Shown here: positions 36,547-47,352 of the stretch, piece by piece
Layout of the letters: each line of letters begins with the position of its first letter
Numbering within the stretch: the first letter of the stretch is position 1
NCBI RefSeq assembly: GCF_903772925.1
Contig: NZ_LR812090.1
Span: forward strand, 1,570,333 to 1,634,332
Origin: Alteromonas macleodii
GTDB lineage: Bacteria > Pseudomonadota > Gammaproteobacteria > Enterobacterales > Alteromonadaceae
Reading direction: 5' to 3'
DNA length: 64,000 bases
Notes under the pieces: generated by a model
Database searches by the model: none
Told to the model about the DNA's origin: nothing
The model's input: the letters and a program-made list of their open reading frames with translations, nothing else
Translations under genes and position numbers: made by a program

Positions 36547-36592
36547 CAAGCCAAGCAACAAATAACGAAACTTCTAAATAAGGACTTTTTTC

Positions 36593-38245
36593 ATGGCATT
36601 ACATCCGCAGGCTGGAGAGCATGCAGCAAAGGAACAACTCATTAACGTACCACAGTTGGTGAGCCAGTATTACAGCTACAAACCGGATATGAATGACCCG
36701 GGCCAAGCGGTTTCCTTCGGTACCTCAGGCCACAGAGGTACCGCTTCAAACGCTACCTTTACCGATACTCACATCAGTGCAATTTGCCAAGCTTTGGTAG
36801 AATACCGCAAGCAAGAAGGCATTGACGGCCCGCTATACGTTGGTAAAGATACCCACGCGTTATCTGAACCGGCCATGATCACTGCAATAGAAGTTTTATG
36901 TGCCAACGGCGTAGATGTTGTGGTGCAACGTGCAGATAATGAAAGCATGGGTTATACGCCAACGCCTGTTATTTCCCGCACTATCATTCGTTATAATCGT
37001 GCTGATAATAAAGACAAGGCGGACGGGATCGTTATTACACCTTCTCATAACCCTCCTTCAGACGGCGGCTTTAAATACAATCCCCCACACGGTGGCCCTG
37101 CCGATAGCGATGTAACTAAGCAAATTCAAGATCGCGCAAACACGTTAATTGCTGATGGCAACAAAGATGTTCAGCGTATTAATATTCGCCAAGCTACCGA
37201 GCGCAAACTGGTCCGTGAAGAAGACTTTATGGAGCCTTACATCGAGGACTTAGCCAAAGTCATCGACATGGAAGCGATTGCAAAAGCGAACTTAAAGCTA
37301 GGCACAGACCCACTGGGTGGCGCCGGAGTAGGATATTGGTCGCGTATTTCTGAAAAATACGGGTTAGACATTACGGTGGTTAATGATGCTGTCGACCCTC
37401 AGTTTGGTTTTATGCGTCGTGACAAAGACGGCAAGCTTCGCATGGATTGTTCATCTGCTTACGCCATGGCAGGGTTAATTGAGCTAAAAGACAACTTTGA
37501 CTTAGCATGGGGCAACGATCCAGATTTCGACCGTCATGGTATCGTGTGCAAAAGCGCAGGGCTGATGAACCCTAACCACTATTTGGCCGTGGCAATTAAT
37601 TATCTTTATACCCACCGTCCAGACTGGCCAAGTGACTTGAATATCGGCAAGACACTCGTATCTAGCAGCATGATTGACCGCGTAGCGAATAGTCTAGGTA
37701 AGCCGCTGGCTGAAATGCCTGTTGGCTTCAAATGGTTTGTAGAGGGTCTATCTAACAGCACTATTGGTTTCGCTGGTGAAGAAAGTGCGGGTGGTATTTT
37801 TCTAGAGCGTAATGGAAGCACGTGGGCAACAGATAAAGATGGCTTTATTCTTTGTTTGTTGGCAGCAGAAATTCTAGCCGTTACAGGCAAAGATCCTGGC
37901 GAGCACTACGAAGCGCTAACGGAAAAATTTGCAGCACCGGTATACAGCCGTGTAGACGTAGCAGCGACCCTTGAGCAAAAGCAGAAACTTTCAGCGATGG
38001 ATGCGTCTGTAGTCACTAGCGATACCTTAGCAGGAGAGTCTATAACTTCTGTGCAAACTCACGCTCCGGGTAATAATGCAGCCATTGGTGGTGTTAAAGT
38101 ATCAACAGAAAACGGCTGGTTTGCAGCTCGCCCATCTGGCACCGAGCAGATCTACAAAATTTACGCAGAAAGCTTCAATGGTGAAAGCCACTTACAAGAG
38201 TTAATTGGCGAAGCTGAAACGCTGGTGGGTAAAATTATTAAATAA
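36593..38245 (+). CDS. pgm: Phosphoglucomutase, alpha-D-glucose phosphate-specific
   Basis: A 550-residue enzyme that interconverts glucose 1-phosphate and glucose 6-phosphate. The phosphoserine loop [11 protein letters not shown], the Mg loop NDPDFDRHG, the sugar loop EESAGG and the C-terminal phosphate loop ARPSGTEQ are all present. AAGGAC precedes the ATG. It lies 46 bp after seqA, and glgP, which produces glucose 1-phosphate, follows after a terminator. Confidence 0.97.
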   Translation: MALHPQAGEHAAKEQLINVPQLVSQYYSYKPDMNDPGQAVSFGTSGHRGTASNATFTDTHISAICQALVEYRKQEGIDGPLYVGKDTHALSEPAMITAIEVLCANGVDVVVQRADNESMGYTPTPVISRTIIRYNRADNKDKADGIVITPSHNPPSDGGFKYNPPHGGPADSDVTKQIQDRANTLIADGNKDVQRINIRQATERKLVREEDFMEPYIEDLAKVIDMEAIAKANLKLGTDPLGGAGVGYWSRISEKYGLDITVVNDAVDPQFGFMRRDKDGKLRMDCSSAYAMAGLIELKDNFDLAWGNDPDFDRHGIVCKSAGLMNPNHYLAVAINYLYTHRPDWPSDLNIGKTLVSSSMIDRVANSLGKPLAEMPVGFKWFVEGLSNSTIGFAGEESAGGIFLERNGSTWATDKDGFILCLLAAEILAVTGKDPGEHYEALTEKFAAPVYSRVDVAATLEQKQKLSAMDASVVTSDTLAGESITSVQTHAPGNNAAIGGVKVSTENGWFAARPSGTEQIYKIYAESFNGESHLQELIGEAETLVGKIIK

Positions 38246-38292
38246 GTACAAAAATAAATCGCTTTAGCGGTTTGTTTGTAACTAAAATGTAA

Positions 38293-38328
38293 AAGGCCGC
38301 ATGAATGCATACGAATTCATGCGGCTTT
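38293..38328. terminator. Terminator between pgm and glgP
   Basis: GCCGCATGAAT pairs with its complement across a loop of about 8 nt, then TTTCTTG. AAAA on the other side. Confidence 0.8.
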
Positions 38329-38464
38329 CTTGTTATTTTAACAAAATTATTACAACATTAGGTGTGAGTCACTGCTATATTGCTGTCATATTCTGAAGTT
38401 ATTCTGTAATTAAATTACGCTTTCGGTGTGTGAACACCGCTTTTACTTAAGAGTGAGACGCAAA

Positions 38465-40942
38465 ATGAACGCAAAAGCGACCAAGACGCAACCCTCTCCA
38501 GTGATCGATAAGGCTGCATTCAAAGCAGCGGTTATCAAACACTTACACTGCACGCTAGGCACCGACGAAAACAAAGCAAACAACCACGCCTGGTGGAAAG
38601 CTACTTGTGCGGCTATTCAAGAGCAAGTGCTTGAAGGATTGCGCAAAACGCAGAAGAGTCACTATTTGAACGACACCCGCGCCGTTCATTACTTCTCGGC
38701 CGAATTCCTTATGGGTCGTTTACTTTCAAACAACCTGCAAAACTTTGGCTTGTTCGACGTTGCTGGCGGCGCACTGAAAGAGCTAGGCGTTGAGATTTCA
38801 GATATTCTTGAAGAAGAGCCTGACATGGCGCTTGGTAACGGCGGCCTTGGCAGACTAGCAGCGTGTTTTATTGACTCCCTAGCTACCATGGAATTGCCTG
38901 CTATTGGGTATGGTATTCACTACGAACACGGTCTGTTCCGTCAGGAAATTAAGAGCGGTGCGCAAATCGAGCGCCCAGATAGCTGGCGTGATTACGGTAA
39001 CCCTTGGGAAATTTGCCGTCCAGAATCTATACAAGAAGTCTCTCTTTATGGTTACGTAGAAACAAAGTACGGCGAAAATGGTCGCGTGCTTAAAGAGTGG
39101 CACCCTGGTTCTATTGTAAAAGGTGTACCATGGGATATTCCGGTTGTAGGCTACGAAGGTAAAACCGTAAACGTACTGCGTTTGTGGCAGTCAGAAGCGT
39201 CTGATTACTTTAATTGGGACGTGTTTAATGCGGGTGGCTACGTTGATGCACAGCGTGAAAACGTGCAGGCAGAAACCATCTCAAAAGTGCTTTATCCAAA
39301 TGATGAAACCGAAGCGGGTAAAGAGCTACGCCTTATTCAGCAATACTTCTTCTGCTCGTGCTCGCTAAAAGATATTATTCGTCGTTACAAGCGCGCCCAC
39401 GGTGACGATTGGAGCCGTTTCGCAGACCAGGTTGTTATTCAGCTAAACGACACTCACCCAGCTATTTCAATACCAGAGCTAATGCGTATTCTTGTAGATC
39501 GCGCAGAGTTAGGTTGGGACGAAGCTTGGGGTATCTGTACCAAAGTATTCGCCTATACCAACCATACCTTGCTGCCAGAAGCGCTTGAAAAGTGGCCTGC
39601 CCGCATGATTGAGAAAATTCTTCCTCGTCATTTGGAAATCATCTACGAAATCAATCACCGCTTTATGGCAGAGGTTGATAAGAAGTGGCCTGGCGACAAT
39701 GCAATGAAGGCTAAGCTTTCAATCATTGAGGAAGGTAACGAAAAGATGGTGCGAATGGGTCACCTTTCGGTAATTGGCTCGTTTGCGGTTAACGGCGTGG
39801 CAGAAATGCACTCTCGCCTAGTTAAATCATCGCTTTTCCCTGAATTTGACGAACTCTACCCGGGTAAGCTTACTAACGTGACCAACGGTATTACGCCGCG
39901 TCGCTGGCTGAAAGCATGTAACCCTGGGCTATCTAAGCTTATTGATAAGAAAATAGGTGATGATTGGCCAAGAGATTTAGACAAGCTACAGGGCTTGGCA
40001 AAATTCGCAAGCAACAAAACGTTCCAAAAGCAATTTATGAAAGTGAAGCTTGAGAATAAAGAGTTGCTAGCAGAAGAGATTCGCAAGTCATTGGATATAG
40101 AAGTAGACGTAAACGCTATTTTCGATGTGCAAATTAAGCGCTTGCACGAGTATAAACGTCAGCACTTAGCACTACTTAATATTATGGCGTTGTACCGTCG
40201 TATTCTTGAAAATCCAGATTACGATATGCACCCGCGTGTATTTGTATTCGGTGCAAAAGCAGCGCCGGGCTACAAGCTTGCAAAAGACATTATTTACGCG
40301 ATTAACAAAGTTGCTGACAAGATTAATAACGACCCGCGCGTCAACAACAAGATCAAAGTGGCATTCTTACCAAACTACCGCGTGTCGCTTGCAGAGAAAA
40401 TGATCCCTGCAGCAGACGTGTCTGAGCAAATCAGTACGGCAGGTAAAGAGGCATCAGGTACAGGTAATATGAAGCTTGCACTCAATGGTGCGGTTACTAT
40501 TGGTACACTTGACGGGGCCAACGTTGAAATTGCTGAAGAAGTAGGTGATGACAACATCTTTATCTTCGGTCTGACTGTAGAAGAAGTGAACGAGCTTAAG
40601 GCTAGCGGCTACAACCCGCACGATTACTACTACAAAGACCCTGAGATTAAAGCGGTGCTGGATTGGTTAGAAACCGATTATTTCACGCCGGGTAAACCAG
40701 GAGCTCTGGTATCTATCAAGCAAAGCCTGCTAGATAACGGCGACCCCTACATGGTGCTAGCGGATTTCCGCGCCTATTCTGACGCGCAAATAGCCGTTGA
40801 TGCTGCGTATCGCGACAAAGAGCGCTGGGCGGAAATGGCTATTATCAACACAGCGAAGATGGGTAAGTTCACTTCAGATCGCTCAATTCGTGACTACGTT
40901 GAGCGCGTTTGGAAGCTTTCACCGTGTAAGATTGAAAGCTAA
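38465..40942 (+). CDS. glgP: Glycogen/starch/alpha-glucan phosphorylase
   Basis: An 825-residue PLP enzyme releasing glucose 1-phosphate from alpha-1,4-glucans. The PLP lysine lies in [13 protein letters not shown] near the C-terminus; other family segments are [16 protein letters not shown] and [13 protein letters not shown]. The ATG at 38465 was chosen because the usual family N-terminus begins there; a GTG at 38426 is in frame but less likely. With pgm upstream it feeds glycogen carbon into glycolysis. No other glg genes are in the window. Confidence 0.96.
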   Translation: MNAKATKTQPSPVIDKAAFKAAVIKHLHCTLGTDENKANNHAWWKATCAAIQEQVLEGLRKTQKSHYLNDTRAVHYFSAEFLMGRLLSNNLQNFGLFDVAGGALKELGVEISDILEEEPDMALGNGGLGRLAACFIDSLATMELPAIGYGIHYEHGLFRQEIKSGAQIERPDSWRDYGNPWEICRPESIQEVSLYGYVETKYGENGRVLKEWHPGSIVKGVPWDIPVVGYEGKTVNVLRLWQSEASDYFNWDVFNAGGYVDAQRENVQAETISKVLYPNDETEAGKELRLIQQYFFCSCSLKDIIRRYKRAHGDDWSRFADQVVIQLNDTHPAISIPELMRILVDRAELGWDEAWGICTKVFAYTNHTLLPEALEKWPARMIEKILPRHLEIIYEINHRFMAEVDKKWPGDNAMKAKLSIIEEGNEKMVRMGHLSVIGSFAVNGVAEMHSRLVKSSLFPEFDELYPGKLTNVTNGITPRRWLKACNPGLSKLIDKKIGDDWPRDLDKLQGLAKFASNKTFQKQFMKVKLENKELLAEEIRKSLDIEVDVNAIFDVQIKRLHEYKRQHLALLNIMALYRRILENPDYDMHPRVFVFGAKAAPGYKLAKDIIYAINKVADKINNDPRVNNKIKVAFLPNYRVSLAEKMIPAADVSEQISTAGKEASGTGNMKLALNGAVTIGTLDGANVEIAEEVGDDNIFIFGLTVEEVNELKASGYNPHDYYYKDPEIKAVLDWLETDYFTPGKPGALVSIKQSLLDNGDPYMVLADFRAYSDAQIAVDAAYRDKERWAEMAIINTAKMGKFTSDRSIRDYVERVWKLSPCKIES

Positions 40943-41260
40943 TCGCAGAAGCGTATAGAAAGAACCCGGCAGTGTTAAACTAGCCGGGTTTTTTTATTAC
41001 CTCTTTAAAAAGCGTCTATATTGTTAAATCAGTGCACCCTCACGAGGTATTGCCTTACTTGAAAGGTTTCTTTGGTATTTTATTAACGATAGTTAAGTAG
41101 CTATTGGCCAAACAGGGGCACAGAATTAAACAATGTTGTACAAAAGTATAAGAAGGTATGCAAAATTATACGCACGTGTCGTTGCGCCATTTGTATCGGC
41201 ATGGTCTTATATAAGTAGTTGTTTTTAGTACCTAGAAGCGTAAAGCTCAAGGAAAACATC
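40943..41260. other. Intergenic region before the EAL gene
   Basis: Apart from the glgP terminator nothing was recognised. It should contain the promoter of the EAL protein gene. Confidence 0.5.
40963..40995 (+). terminator. Terminator after glgP
   Basis: AACCCGGC and GCCGGGTT with a 12-nt loop, followed by a seven-T tail. Confidence 0.92.
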
Positions 41261-42565
41261 ATGAGCCAACATAGATCACTGGCAACCATTCCCAATCGCT
41301 ATGCGTTTATCGATAGCGTTTTAAAGCAGGCGTCTCAAAGTACCTCTATTTCTTTGATGCTGGTTGATGTAGTGCGTTTTTCAGATGTAACAACGAGTTT
41401 AGGTATTCACGTTGGCGACCGTTTCTTGCTTGAAATTGCTAATCGTATTCAACACCTTTTTGGGCAACATGTGCTTATCGGCCGAATTAGCGGCGATGTA
41501 TTTGGAATTGTTTTTCCCAACGAAAATAAAGAAACCGTAATGCGACAAATGTTCGAGCGCCTTGTAGAGCATTTCAAAACACCTATGCATTATGACGGCA
41601 CGGCATTTATTGCTGATTTTAATGTTGGCGTGGTATGCGGCGAAAACGATGGGTTTGAGATTACCGCTTTTGTATCTCGTGCAGAATCTGCATTAAAGCA
41701 GGCCAAAGAGAATAAATACGAAAACTACTTTGCACTGACCAAGTCAGACAAATCTGATACGGGCAGAAGTTTGGCGCTAAAAGCGGACCTAAAGCGAGCA
41801 CTTTCCCAAAATGAACTTGAGCTTTATTATCAACCCAAAGTTGACCTGAATACCCTTGAAGTTGTGGGGGCTGAGTGCCTGTTGCGTTGGAACCATCCTC
41901 TTGACGGTGTATTGTTTCCCGGGCCGTTAATTGAAGCCGCAGAGTCATACAACATGATGAATGAACTGGGCTACTGGACGTTGGAGCAAGCGTTTAGAGC
42001 ACTCGCTGAACTGGATGGGCTACGAATGCCGATTGTTCTGTCGGTAAACATTTCACCTACTCAGCTCTACGACAATCAGTTAATACCTACACTGAGAATG
42101 TTAAGTGATACCTATGGTTTGCCGCTATCCCTCATTGAATTAGAACTCACCGAAGACGTTGCGCTATCCAATTCACTAATGGTGAAAAAACAGCTAGATG
42201 AGCTAAGAAGTCTTGGTGTGGCTATATCGGTAGATGACTTCGGCAAAGGATATTCTAACCTTGCCTATATTCGCGACCTAGATATTGATGCGCTTAAAAT
42301 AGACAAATCTTTTGTCATGGAATTAGAAACACATCCGGTCAACAGGGCGATTATTGAAGCTGCAAAAGTTATAGGTCACGCTAAGGGGTGTTGTGTAGTC
42401 GCTGAAGGTATTGAAACCGTAGAGCAGCTTCATATTCTACGAGAAGTCGGGGTTTCCCAAGGGCAGGGGTATTTATTCTCTCGTGCCGTACCTTTTACTG
42501 AATTTGTTCAACTTACTCAGCAAGAGATTATTGTCGGTAGTTCGCCAAGAAGGGCACAGGCCTAA
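41261..42565 (+). CDS. EAL phosphodiesterase with degenerate GGDEF domain
   Basis: A 434-residue soluble protein. Residues about 20-165 resemble a GGDEF domain, but the motif is SGDVF, so cyclase activity is not expected. The EAL domain (about 185-425) looks intact: ECLLRW, NISPTQL, ELTEDVAL, VDDFGKGYSNL, LKIDKSF and VVAEGIET, so it should hydrolyse cyclic-di-GMP to pGpG. The start at 41261 has AAGGAAAA about 6 nt upstream. No transmembrane or sensory domain is visible. Transcribed alone. Confidence 0.9.
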   Translation: MSQHRSLATIPNRYAFIDSVLKQASQSTSISLMLVDVVRFSDVTTSLGIHVGDRFLLEIANRIQHLFGQHVLIGRISGDVFGIVFPNENKETVMRQMFERLVEHFKTPMHYDGTAFIADFNVGVVCGENDGFEITAFVSRAESALKQAKENKYENYFALTKSDKSDTGRSLALKADLKRALSQNELELYYQPKVDLNTLEVVGAECLLRWNHPLDGVLFPGPLIEAAESYNMMNELGYWTLEQAFRALAELDGLRMPIVLSVNISPTQLYDNQLIPTLRMLSDTYGLPLSLIELELTEDVALSNSLMVKKQLDELRSLGVAISVDDFGKGYSNLAYIRDLDIDALKIDKSFVMELETHPVNRAIIEAAKVIGHAKGCCVVAEGIETVEQLHILREVGVSQGQGYLFSRAVPFTEFVQLTQQEIIVGSSPRRAQA

Positions 42566-42851
42566 CTACTGCCAACGCTAGTCAATCGCAATAAACCTCA
42601 GTGGCTTTGCACTTTATTGCATCTTGGTTTCTAGACTTTTCAATTTTGGTCACCGATTTAAGTTAAATGTTGCTATGCTCTGGTTATTGAAGCGCGGCCT
42701 GGGCATGCAAAATATCGCTACCATTACGTGAAAGCGTTATTTATTAGTTACAGCCTAGCGCAATAAAACCTTGAGATTAGGTGATTTTGATAGACTGTCT
42801 CGGTACACTTAAGTCATTCGAGATTAGACAAAGTCAACAAAGCTCACACTT

Positions 42852-43883
42852 ATGCAAGAACTTATCGAAAGCGGCCATTTTTTAACACTTTCTCGCCGTC
42901 AACCCGAGTTATTCGAACGTGCTCACCAATTTACGCTAGCCAATGGTACCGACGTTAGTATCACTGCGCCTGGCATCATTAGTTTCTCCGTACAGCCTAC
43001 CTCTACGCCAAGTAAACGCATTGTTTTGTCCTGTGGTGTTCATGGTAATGAAACTGCACCTATCGAAATTTGTGATGAGTTGGTTAAAGGTATCCTTACA
43101 GGGGCAATGACGTTAGCACATGATGTGCTGTTTTTATTCGGTAATTTACCGGCCATGGATATTGCTGAGCGCTTTGTCGAAGAGAACATGAACCGATTGT
43201 TTAGCGGCGCGCACTCAAAAGGTGAGGGTTTAGTGAACGCCGAACGTGTGCGTGCTAAGCAGTTAGAAGAGGCGGTAGCGTCTTTCTTTGAAGCGGCTGA
43301 AGGCACCCGTTATCACTACGACCTGCACACGGCAATACGCGCTTCTAAAAATGAAAAGTTTGCGGTATATCCTTATCTTCACGACAGAGTTCACAGTAAA
43401 GGGCAGCTTGCCTTCCTTGCAGCGTGTGGGGTAAAAACCATTCTACTTTCTGAAAGTTCAACCACCACATTTAGTTATTTTTCTTCTTATCAATATAACG
43501 CCCATGCGTTTACCGTTGAACTTGGAAAAGTACGCCCGTTTGGGCAGAACGACATGAGCCGGTTTGCTGATGCTAAAAACGCACTCATGCAGCTTATAAC
43601 GGAACAAGACTTTTCACCTTCGGTAAATATGGACGACCTTGATATCTACCGCGTGAACCAAGTAATAAACCGCCAGGAAGAAGAGTTTACACTCCATTTT
43701 GACGACGATACCCCAAACTTCACTGACTACCCTAAAGGCACAGTGTTGGCGTCTGAACCAGGCAAAGAATACGTTGCTGAGCAAGACGGTGAAGCTATTG
43801 TTTTTCCTAACGCAAAGGTGGCCATTGGGCAACGCGCCTTATTAACCGTAGTGCCTACCACCCTGGATAAGCTAGATGTTTAA
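42852..43883 (+). CDS. astE: Succinylglutamate desuccinylase
   Basis: A 343-residue zinc carboxypeptidase-like enzyme, last step of the AST arginine catabolic pathway, releasing succinate and glutamate. Zinc ligands are in HGNETAPIEICDEL (His and Glu) and DLHTAIR (His). Length is typical. The other ast genes are not adjacent, so its call rests on sequence. It overlaps the HIT gene by 8 bp. Confidence 0.9.
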   Translation: MQELIESGHFLTLSRRQPELFERAHQFTLANGTDVSITAPGIISFSVQPTSTPSKRIVLSCGVHGNETAPIEICDELVKGILTGAMTLAHDVLFLFGNLPAMDIAERFVEENMNRLFSGAHSKGEGLVNAERVRAKQLEEAVASFFEAAEGTRYHYDLHTAIRASKNEKFAVYPYLHDRVHSKGQLAFLAACGVKTILLSESSTTTFSYFSSYQYNAHAFTVELGKVRPFGQNDMSRFADAKNALMQLITEQDFSPSVNMDDLDIYRVNQVINRQEEEFTLHFDDDTPNFTDYPKGTVLASEPGKEYVAEQDGEAIVFPNAKVAIGQRALLTVVPTTLDKLDV

Positions 43884-44286
43884 ACTTGATAGCCGTTTAC
43901 ACAATGATACATTTTTTGTCTGTGATCTCTCGCTGTGTCGTGTACTGTTGATGAACGACAGCCAGTTTCCGTGGCTCATACTGGTGCCTATGAAAAATGA
44001 TATCGCGGAAATTATCGATTTATCAGAAGATGACCAGGTGGTCTTACTAAGAGAATCTGCGCTGGCTTCAAAGGCGATGCAAGCCATATTTTCACCATTA
44101 AAACTAAATGTAGCCGCATTAGGTAACGTGGTAAGACAGCTTCATGTACACCACGTCGCGCGTTTTGAAAACGACTGTGCTTGGCCAAAACCTGTATGGG
44201 GTAATCAGCCTACAGTGGCCTATGACACTAATAAAGAGCAAGCACTTGTTGAGACCATTAAGCAATGGTTTAAAGACAATAGTTAG
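43876..44286 (+). CDS. HIT domain protein
   Basis: A 136-residue histidine-triad hydrolase-like protein. The motif appears as QLHVHHVARFEND, with WPKPVWG after it, matching a gammaproteobacterial HIT subfamily. HIT proteins hydrolyse or transfer nucleotides; the substrate here is unknown. It is translationally coupled to astE by an 8-bp overlap. Confidence 0.88.
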   Translation: MFKLDSRLHNDTFFVCDLSLCRVLLMNDSQFPWLILVPMKNDIAEIIDLSEDDQVVLLRESALASKAMQAIFSPLKLNVAALGNVVRQLHVHHVARFENDCAWPKPVWGNQPTVAYDTNKEQALVETIKQWFKDNS

Positions 44287-44339
44287 GCGGTTATGTCTAA
44301 TAGCGGTAGATTAATAGTTCACATTAAAAGGAGTTACGC

Positions 44340-44666
44340 ATGATTGTTTCAACTACCCCAACCTTGGAAGGTCACAAAATTGAGGCTTATTACGGTATTG
44401 TTGTGGGCGAGGCCGTAATGGGCGCAAATGTGTTTAAAGATCTTTTCGCATCTATTCGCGATATTGTAGGCGGACGCTCGGGGTCTTATGAAGAAGAGCT
44501 TACCACTGCGCGAAAACTAGCGTTTACCGAACTAGAGCATGAAGCAAGAAGCATGGGCGCAAACGCTGTGGTTGGTATAGATTTAGACTATCAAGTAATT
44601 GGAGATAAAGGCAGCATGCTAATGGTGAGCATTAGTGGTACTGCAGTAAAAACGACGCCGGTATAA
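44340..44666 (+). CDS. YbjQ (UPF0145) family protein
   Basis: A 108-residue protein. The segment [31 protein letters not shown] is the UPF0145 hallmark, a small fold proposed to bind heavy metals. AAGGAG precedes the ATG. Length is typical for the family. It sits 53 bp after the HIT gene. Confidence 0.9.
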   Translation: MIVSTTPTLEGHKIEAYYGIVVGEAVMGANVFKDLFASIRDIVGGRSGSYEEELTTARKLAFTELEHEARSMGANAVVGIDLDYQVIGDKGSMLMVSISGTAVKTTPV

Positions 44667-44714
44667 ATACAAAAAGTGTATAGTTTTTAAAGTATGCGCT
44701 TATCCACCAATTAG

Positions 44715-44767
44715 AGCGAGGCTAGAGCCCGTTGTTTGTCAACGGGCGCAATGTCTCGCTTTTTTTG
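44715..44767 (+). terminator. Nested hairpin terminator
   Basis: An inner stem GCCCGTTG/CAACGGGC inside an outer stem AGCGAG/CTCGCT, followed by seven T residues. Confidence 0.9.
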
Positions 44768-44802
44768 TTTATTACCCTCAAAAAACTTATTAAGGAAATA
44801 GA

Positions 44803-47220
44803 ATGCTACGAAAATGGATGTTTGTCCTATTTGCCGCATGCTCCTGTCAGCTATTTGCGCAGGATGGCCTTCAGTATCAAAAACCGTCTAAAGAAATTCT
44901 AGATTTAGTAGATGTTACGCTAGCGCCAGCGACCCTCGTAGATGACGCACAAAAGAATATGGTGCTGTTGTTTCGCGATAACTATAAGTCGATAGAAGAC
45001 TTATCGAAAGAAGAGCTTCGCTTAGCAGGTCTTAGAATTGACCCTGTCACCAACATTGGAAGTCGTGTCACTTATTATAATAAATTAGAGGTTCAGCGCG
45101 TAGGGAGTAAAGATAGCATTGCTGTTAAAGGCATGCCTGAAACCCCGCGTCTTACCAACTTTTCTTGGTCACCGAATCAGCGCTATATGGCGTTCACTCA
45201 CACTACAAGTAAAGGTGTTGAGCTATGGGTGCTCGATATCAAAGCGGCAGCGGCGAGAAAGCTTTTTGATAAACCCATAAATGCGAATATGGGCGATACC
45301 TTAAATTGGAATGCAGATAGTCTTTCACTTTTGGTAAAAGTCGTACCCAAAGATAGAAAAGACTTGATCGACACCAGCGTAGCAGTGCCAACGGGCCCAA
45401 CGATTTCAGTAAGCGACGGTAAAAAAGCGCAAAACCGCACATATCAAGACTTGCTGAAAAACAAAAACGACGAGTTTAATTTTGAGCAATTAGCCCGTTC
45501 TGAAATTTATGAAGTGCCACTAAAAGGTGAGCCTTCACCTTGGCTAGCGTCGGGAATGTATGGCGATATTAGCGTATCTCCTGCCGGCGACTACGTGATG
45601 GTGCAGGAGTACAACACCCCGTTTTCTTATTTGGTGACCTACCGCCGCTTTCCTCACACTATCAGCTTGTATAATAAAAATGGAACGCTAGCTAAAACAC
45701 TTGTCGACGTTCCGCTTATTGAAGATTTACCACAAGGCTTCATGGCTGTTCGTACTGGGCCTCGCGATGTACAGTGGCGTAACGATAAACCAAATACAAT
45801 TGTATACGCTGAAGCGCTAGACGGGGGAGACCCTGAGAAAGAGGTAATGCACCGTGACAAGCTTATGCAGCTTGATGCGCCATTTAGTGGCGATGCCGAG
45901 CAAATCCTTAAAACAGAAGACAGGTTTTACCGTTTTATTTGGAGCGACGACAGTACTGCGGTAGCCATGGATTATTGGTGGAATACCCGCAATCTCAAAA
46001 CCTATCTGTTTAGCCCTGACCAAAGTAAGCCTGCAAAGATTATCTCAAATCGAAGCTATCAAGATAAATACAGCGACCCAGGCAGCTTTGTTACCCGCAA
46101 AAATGAATACTTCAAAGATGTACTGGCGCTAGATGGCGAGAATGCGTTTTTGCTGGGAGATGGGTTTACGCCCGAAGGGCAGTTTCCGTTCTTAGATAAG
46201 TTCAATCTTAACACCCTTGAAACATCACGGGTTTATTTAAGTGAATACACAGATAAATTTGAAGACTTGCGCGATTTCAATATGGAAAACGAACGCTTGT
46301 TGGTAAGAATTGAGTCTAAGCGAGATTACCCGAACTACTATTTCCGTAGTTTAAAAGATAACACGCTGACTCAGTTAACCCACTTTGAAAATCCTTTCGA
46401 AAGCATTCAAAACGTTAAGAAAGAGGTGATTACGTACAAGCGTAATGACGGTTTAGATTTAACAGGTACCTTATATTTGCCAACAGATTACGAAGAGGGC
46501 AAACGCTACCCTATGATCCTATGGGCTTACCCAGAAGAATTTAAGGATAAATCTAGCGCAGGTCAAAATACACAAAACCCTAATCGTTTTATTTATCCAT
46601 GGTACGGCTCGCCTATCTATTGGGTAACCAAAGGCTATGTTGTGTTAGACGATGCCTCTTTCCCTATTGTAGGGGAGGGAGACGAAGAGCCTAACGACAC
46701 CTTTAGGCCTCAGCTAGTTGCCAACGCAAAGGCAGCAATTGATGCGCTAGACGAAAAAGGGCTTATTGACCCAGAGCGTGTCGCGGTGGGCGGTCATAGC
46801 TACGGTGCCTTCATGGTGGCAAACCTGTTGTCCCATTCGGATCTGTTCGCTGCCGGTATTGCCCGTTCTGGTGCCTACAATCGTACACTGACCCCGTTTG
46901 GTTTTCAGTCGGAAGAGCGCCATTACTGGGATGCGCCAGACGTGTATTACACTATGTCGCCATTTATGCACGCTGAAAAAATGAAGACGCCACTTTTACT
47001 CATACATGGCGAAGCAGACAATAATTCGGGAACCTACCCTATGCAAAGTGAACGTTATTTTAACGCTTTAAAAGGCTTAGGCGCAGTGACACGATTAGTT
47101 ATGCTGCCAAAAGAAAGTCATGGATACCGTGCAAAAGAAAGCGTATTGCACACCCTTTGGGAACAAGACCAGTGGCTTGAAAAGTATGTGAAAAACAAAG
47201 GCGCTAAACAAGCACAATAA
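44803..47220 (+). CDS. Secreted S9 (prolyl oligopeptidase family) serine peptidase
   Basis: An 805-residue protein with signal peptide (cleavage near LFAQDG, residue 20), an N-terminal beta-propeller region (about 60-530) and a C-terminal alpha/beta hydrolase domain. The triad is Ser in GGHSYGAFM, Asp in HGEADNNSG and His in KESHGYR. The layout resembles glutamyl-endopeptidase-like S9 peptidases, probably periplasmic. AAGGAAAT precedes the ATG. It is flanked by terminators, so monocistronic. Confidence 0.9.
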   Translation: MLRKWMFVLFAACSCQLFAQDGLQYQKPSKEILDLVDVTLAPATLVDDAQKNMVLLFRDNYKSIEDLSKEELRLAGLRIDPVTNIGSRVTYYNKLEVQRVGSKDSIAVKGMPETPRLTNFSWSPNQRYMAFTHTTSKGVELWVLDIKAAAARKLFDKPINANMGDTLNWNADSLSLLVKVVPKDRKDLIDTSVAVPTGPTISVSDGKKAQNRTYQDLLKNKNDEFNFEQLARSEIYEVPLKGEPSPWLASGMYGDISVSPAGDYVMVQEYNTPFSYLVTYRRFPHTISLYNKNGTLAKTLVDVPLIEDLPQGFMAVRTGPRDVQWRNDKPNTIVYAEALDGGDPEKEVMHRDKLMQLDAPFSGDAEQILKTEDRFYRFIWSDDSTAVAMDYWWNTRNLKTYLFSPDQSKPAKIISNRSYQDKYSDPGSFVTRKNEYFKDVLALDGENAFLLGDGFTPEGQFPFLDKFNLNTLETSRVYLSEYTDKFEDLRDFNMENERLLVRIESKRDYPNYYFRSLKDNTLTQLTHFENPFESIQNVKKEVITYKRNDGLDLTGTLYLPTDYEEGKRYPMILWAYPEEFKDKSSAGQNTQNPNRFIYPWYGSPIYWVTKGYVVLDDASFPIVGEGDEEPNDTFRPQLVANAKAAIDALDEKGLIDPERVAVGGHSYGAFMVANLLSHSDLFAAGIARSGAYNRTLTPFGFQSEERHYWDAPDVYYTMSPFMHAEKMKTPLLLIHGEADNNSGTYPMQSERYFNALKGLGAVTRLVMLPKESHGYRAKESVLHTLWEQDQWLEKYVKNKGAKQAQ

Positions 47221-47257
47221 CCCAAACTAACTTAAGCTATATATTGCTAGCACGGTT

Positions 47258-47293
47258 AAAAAAAGGTGGCACTGTGAAGTGACCACCTTTTTC
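47258..47293. terminator. Bidirectional terminator
   Basis: AAAAAGGTGG and CCACCTTTTT around an approximately 13-nt loop, between the convergent S9 peptidase and symporter genes. Confidence 0.85.
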
Positions 47294-47352
47294 TTTTGCT
47301 GTAAAACTTATTACTTTATGGCATTTTCACTGCCAATTGGATGCACATTTAT

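Noticed and set aside
42566..42851. Possible small gene before astE
   Set aside because: No frame with start and ribosome-binding site was found; it is a promoter region only.
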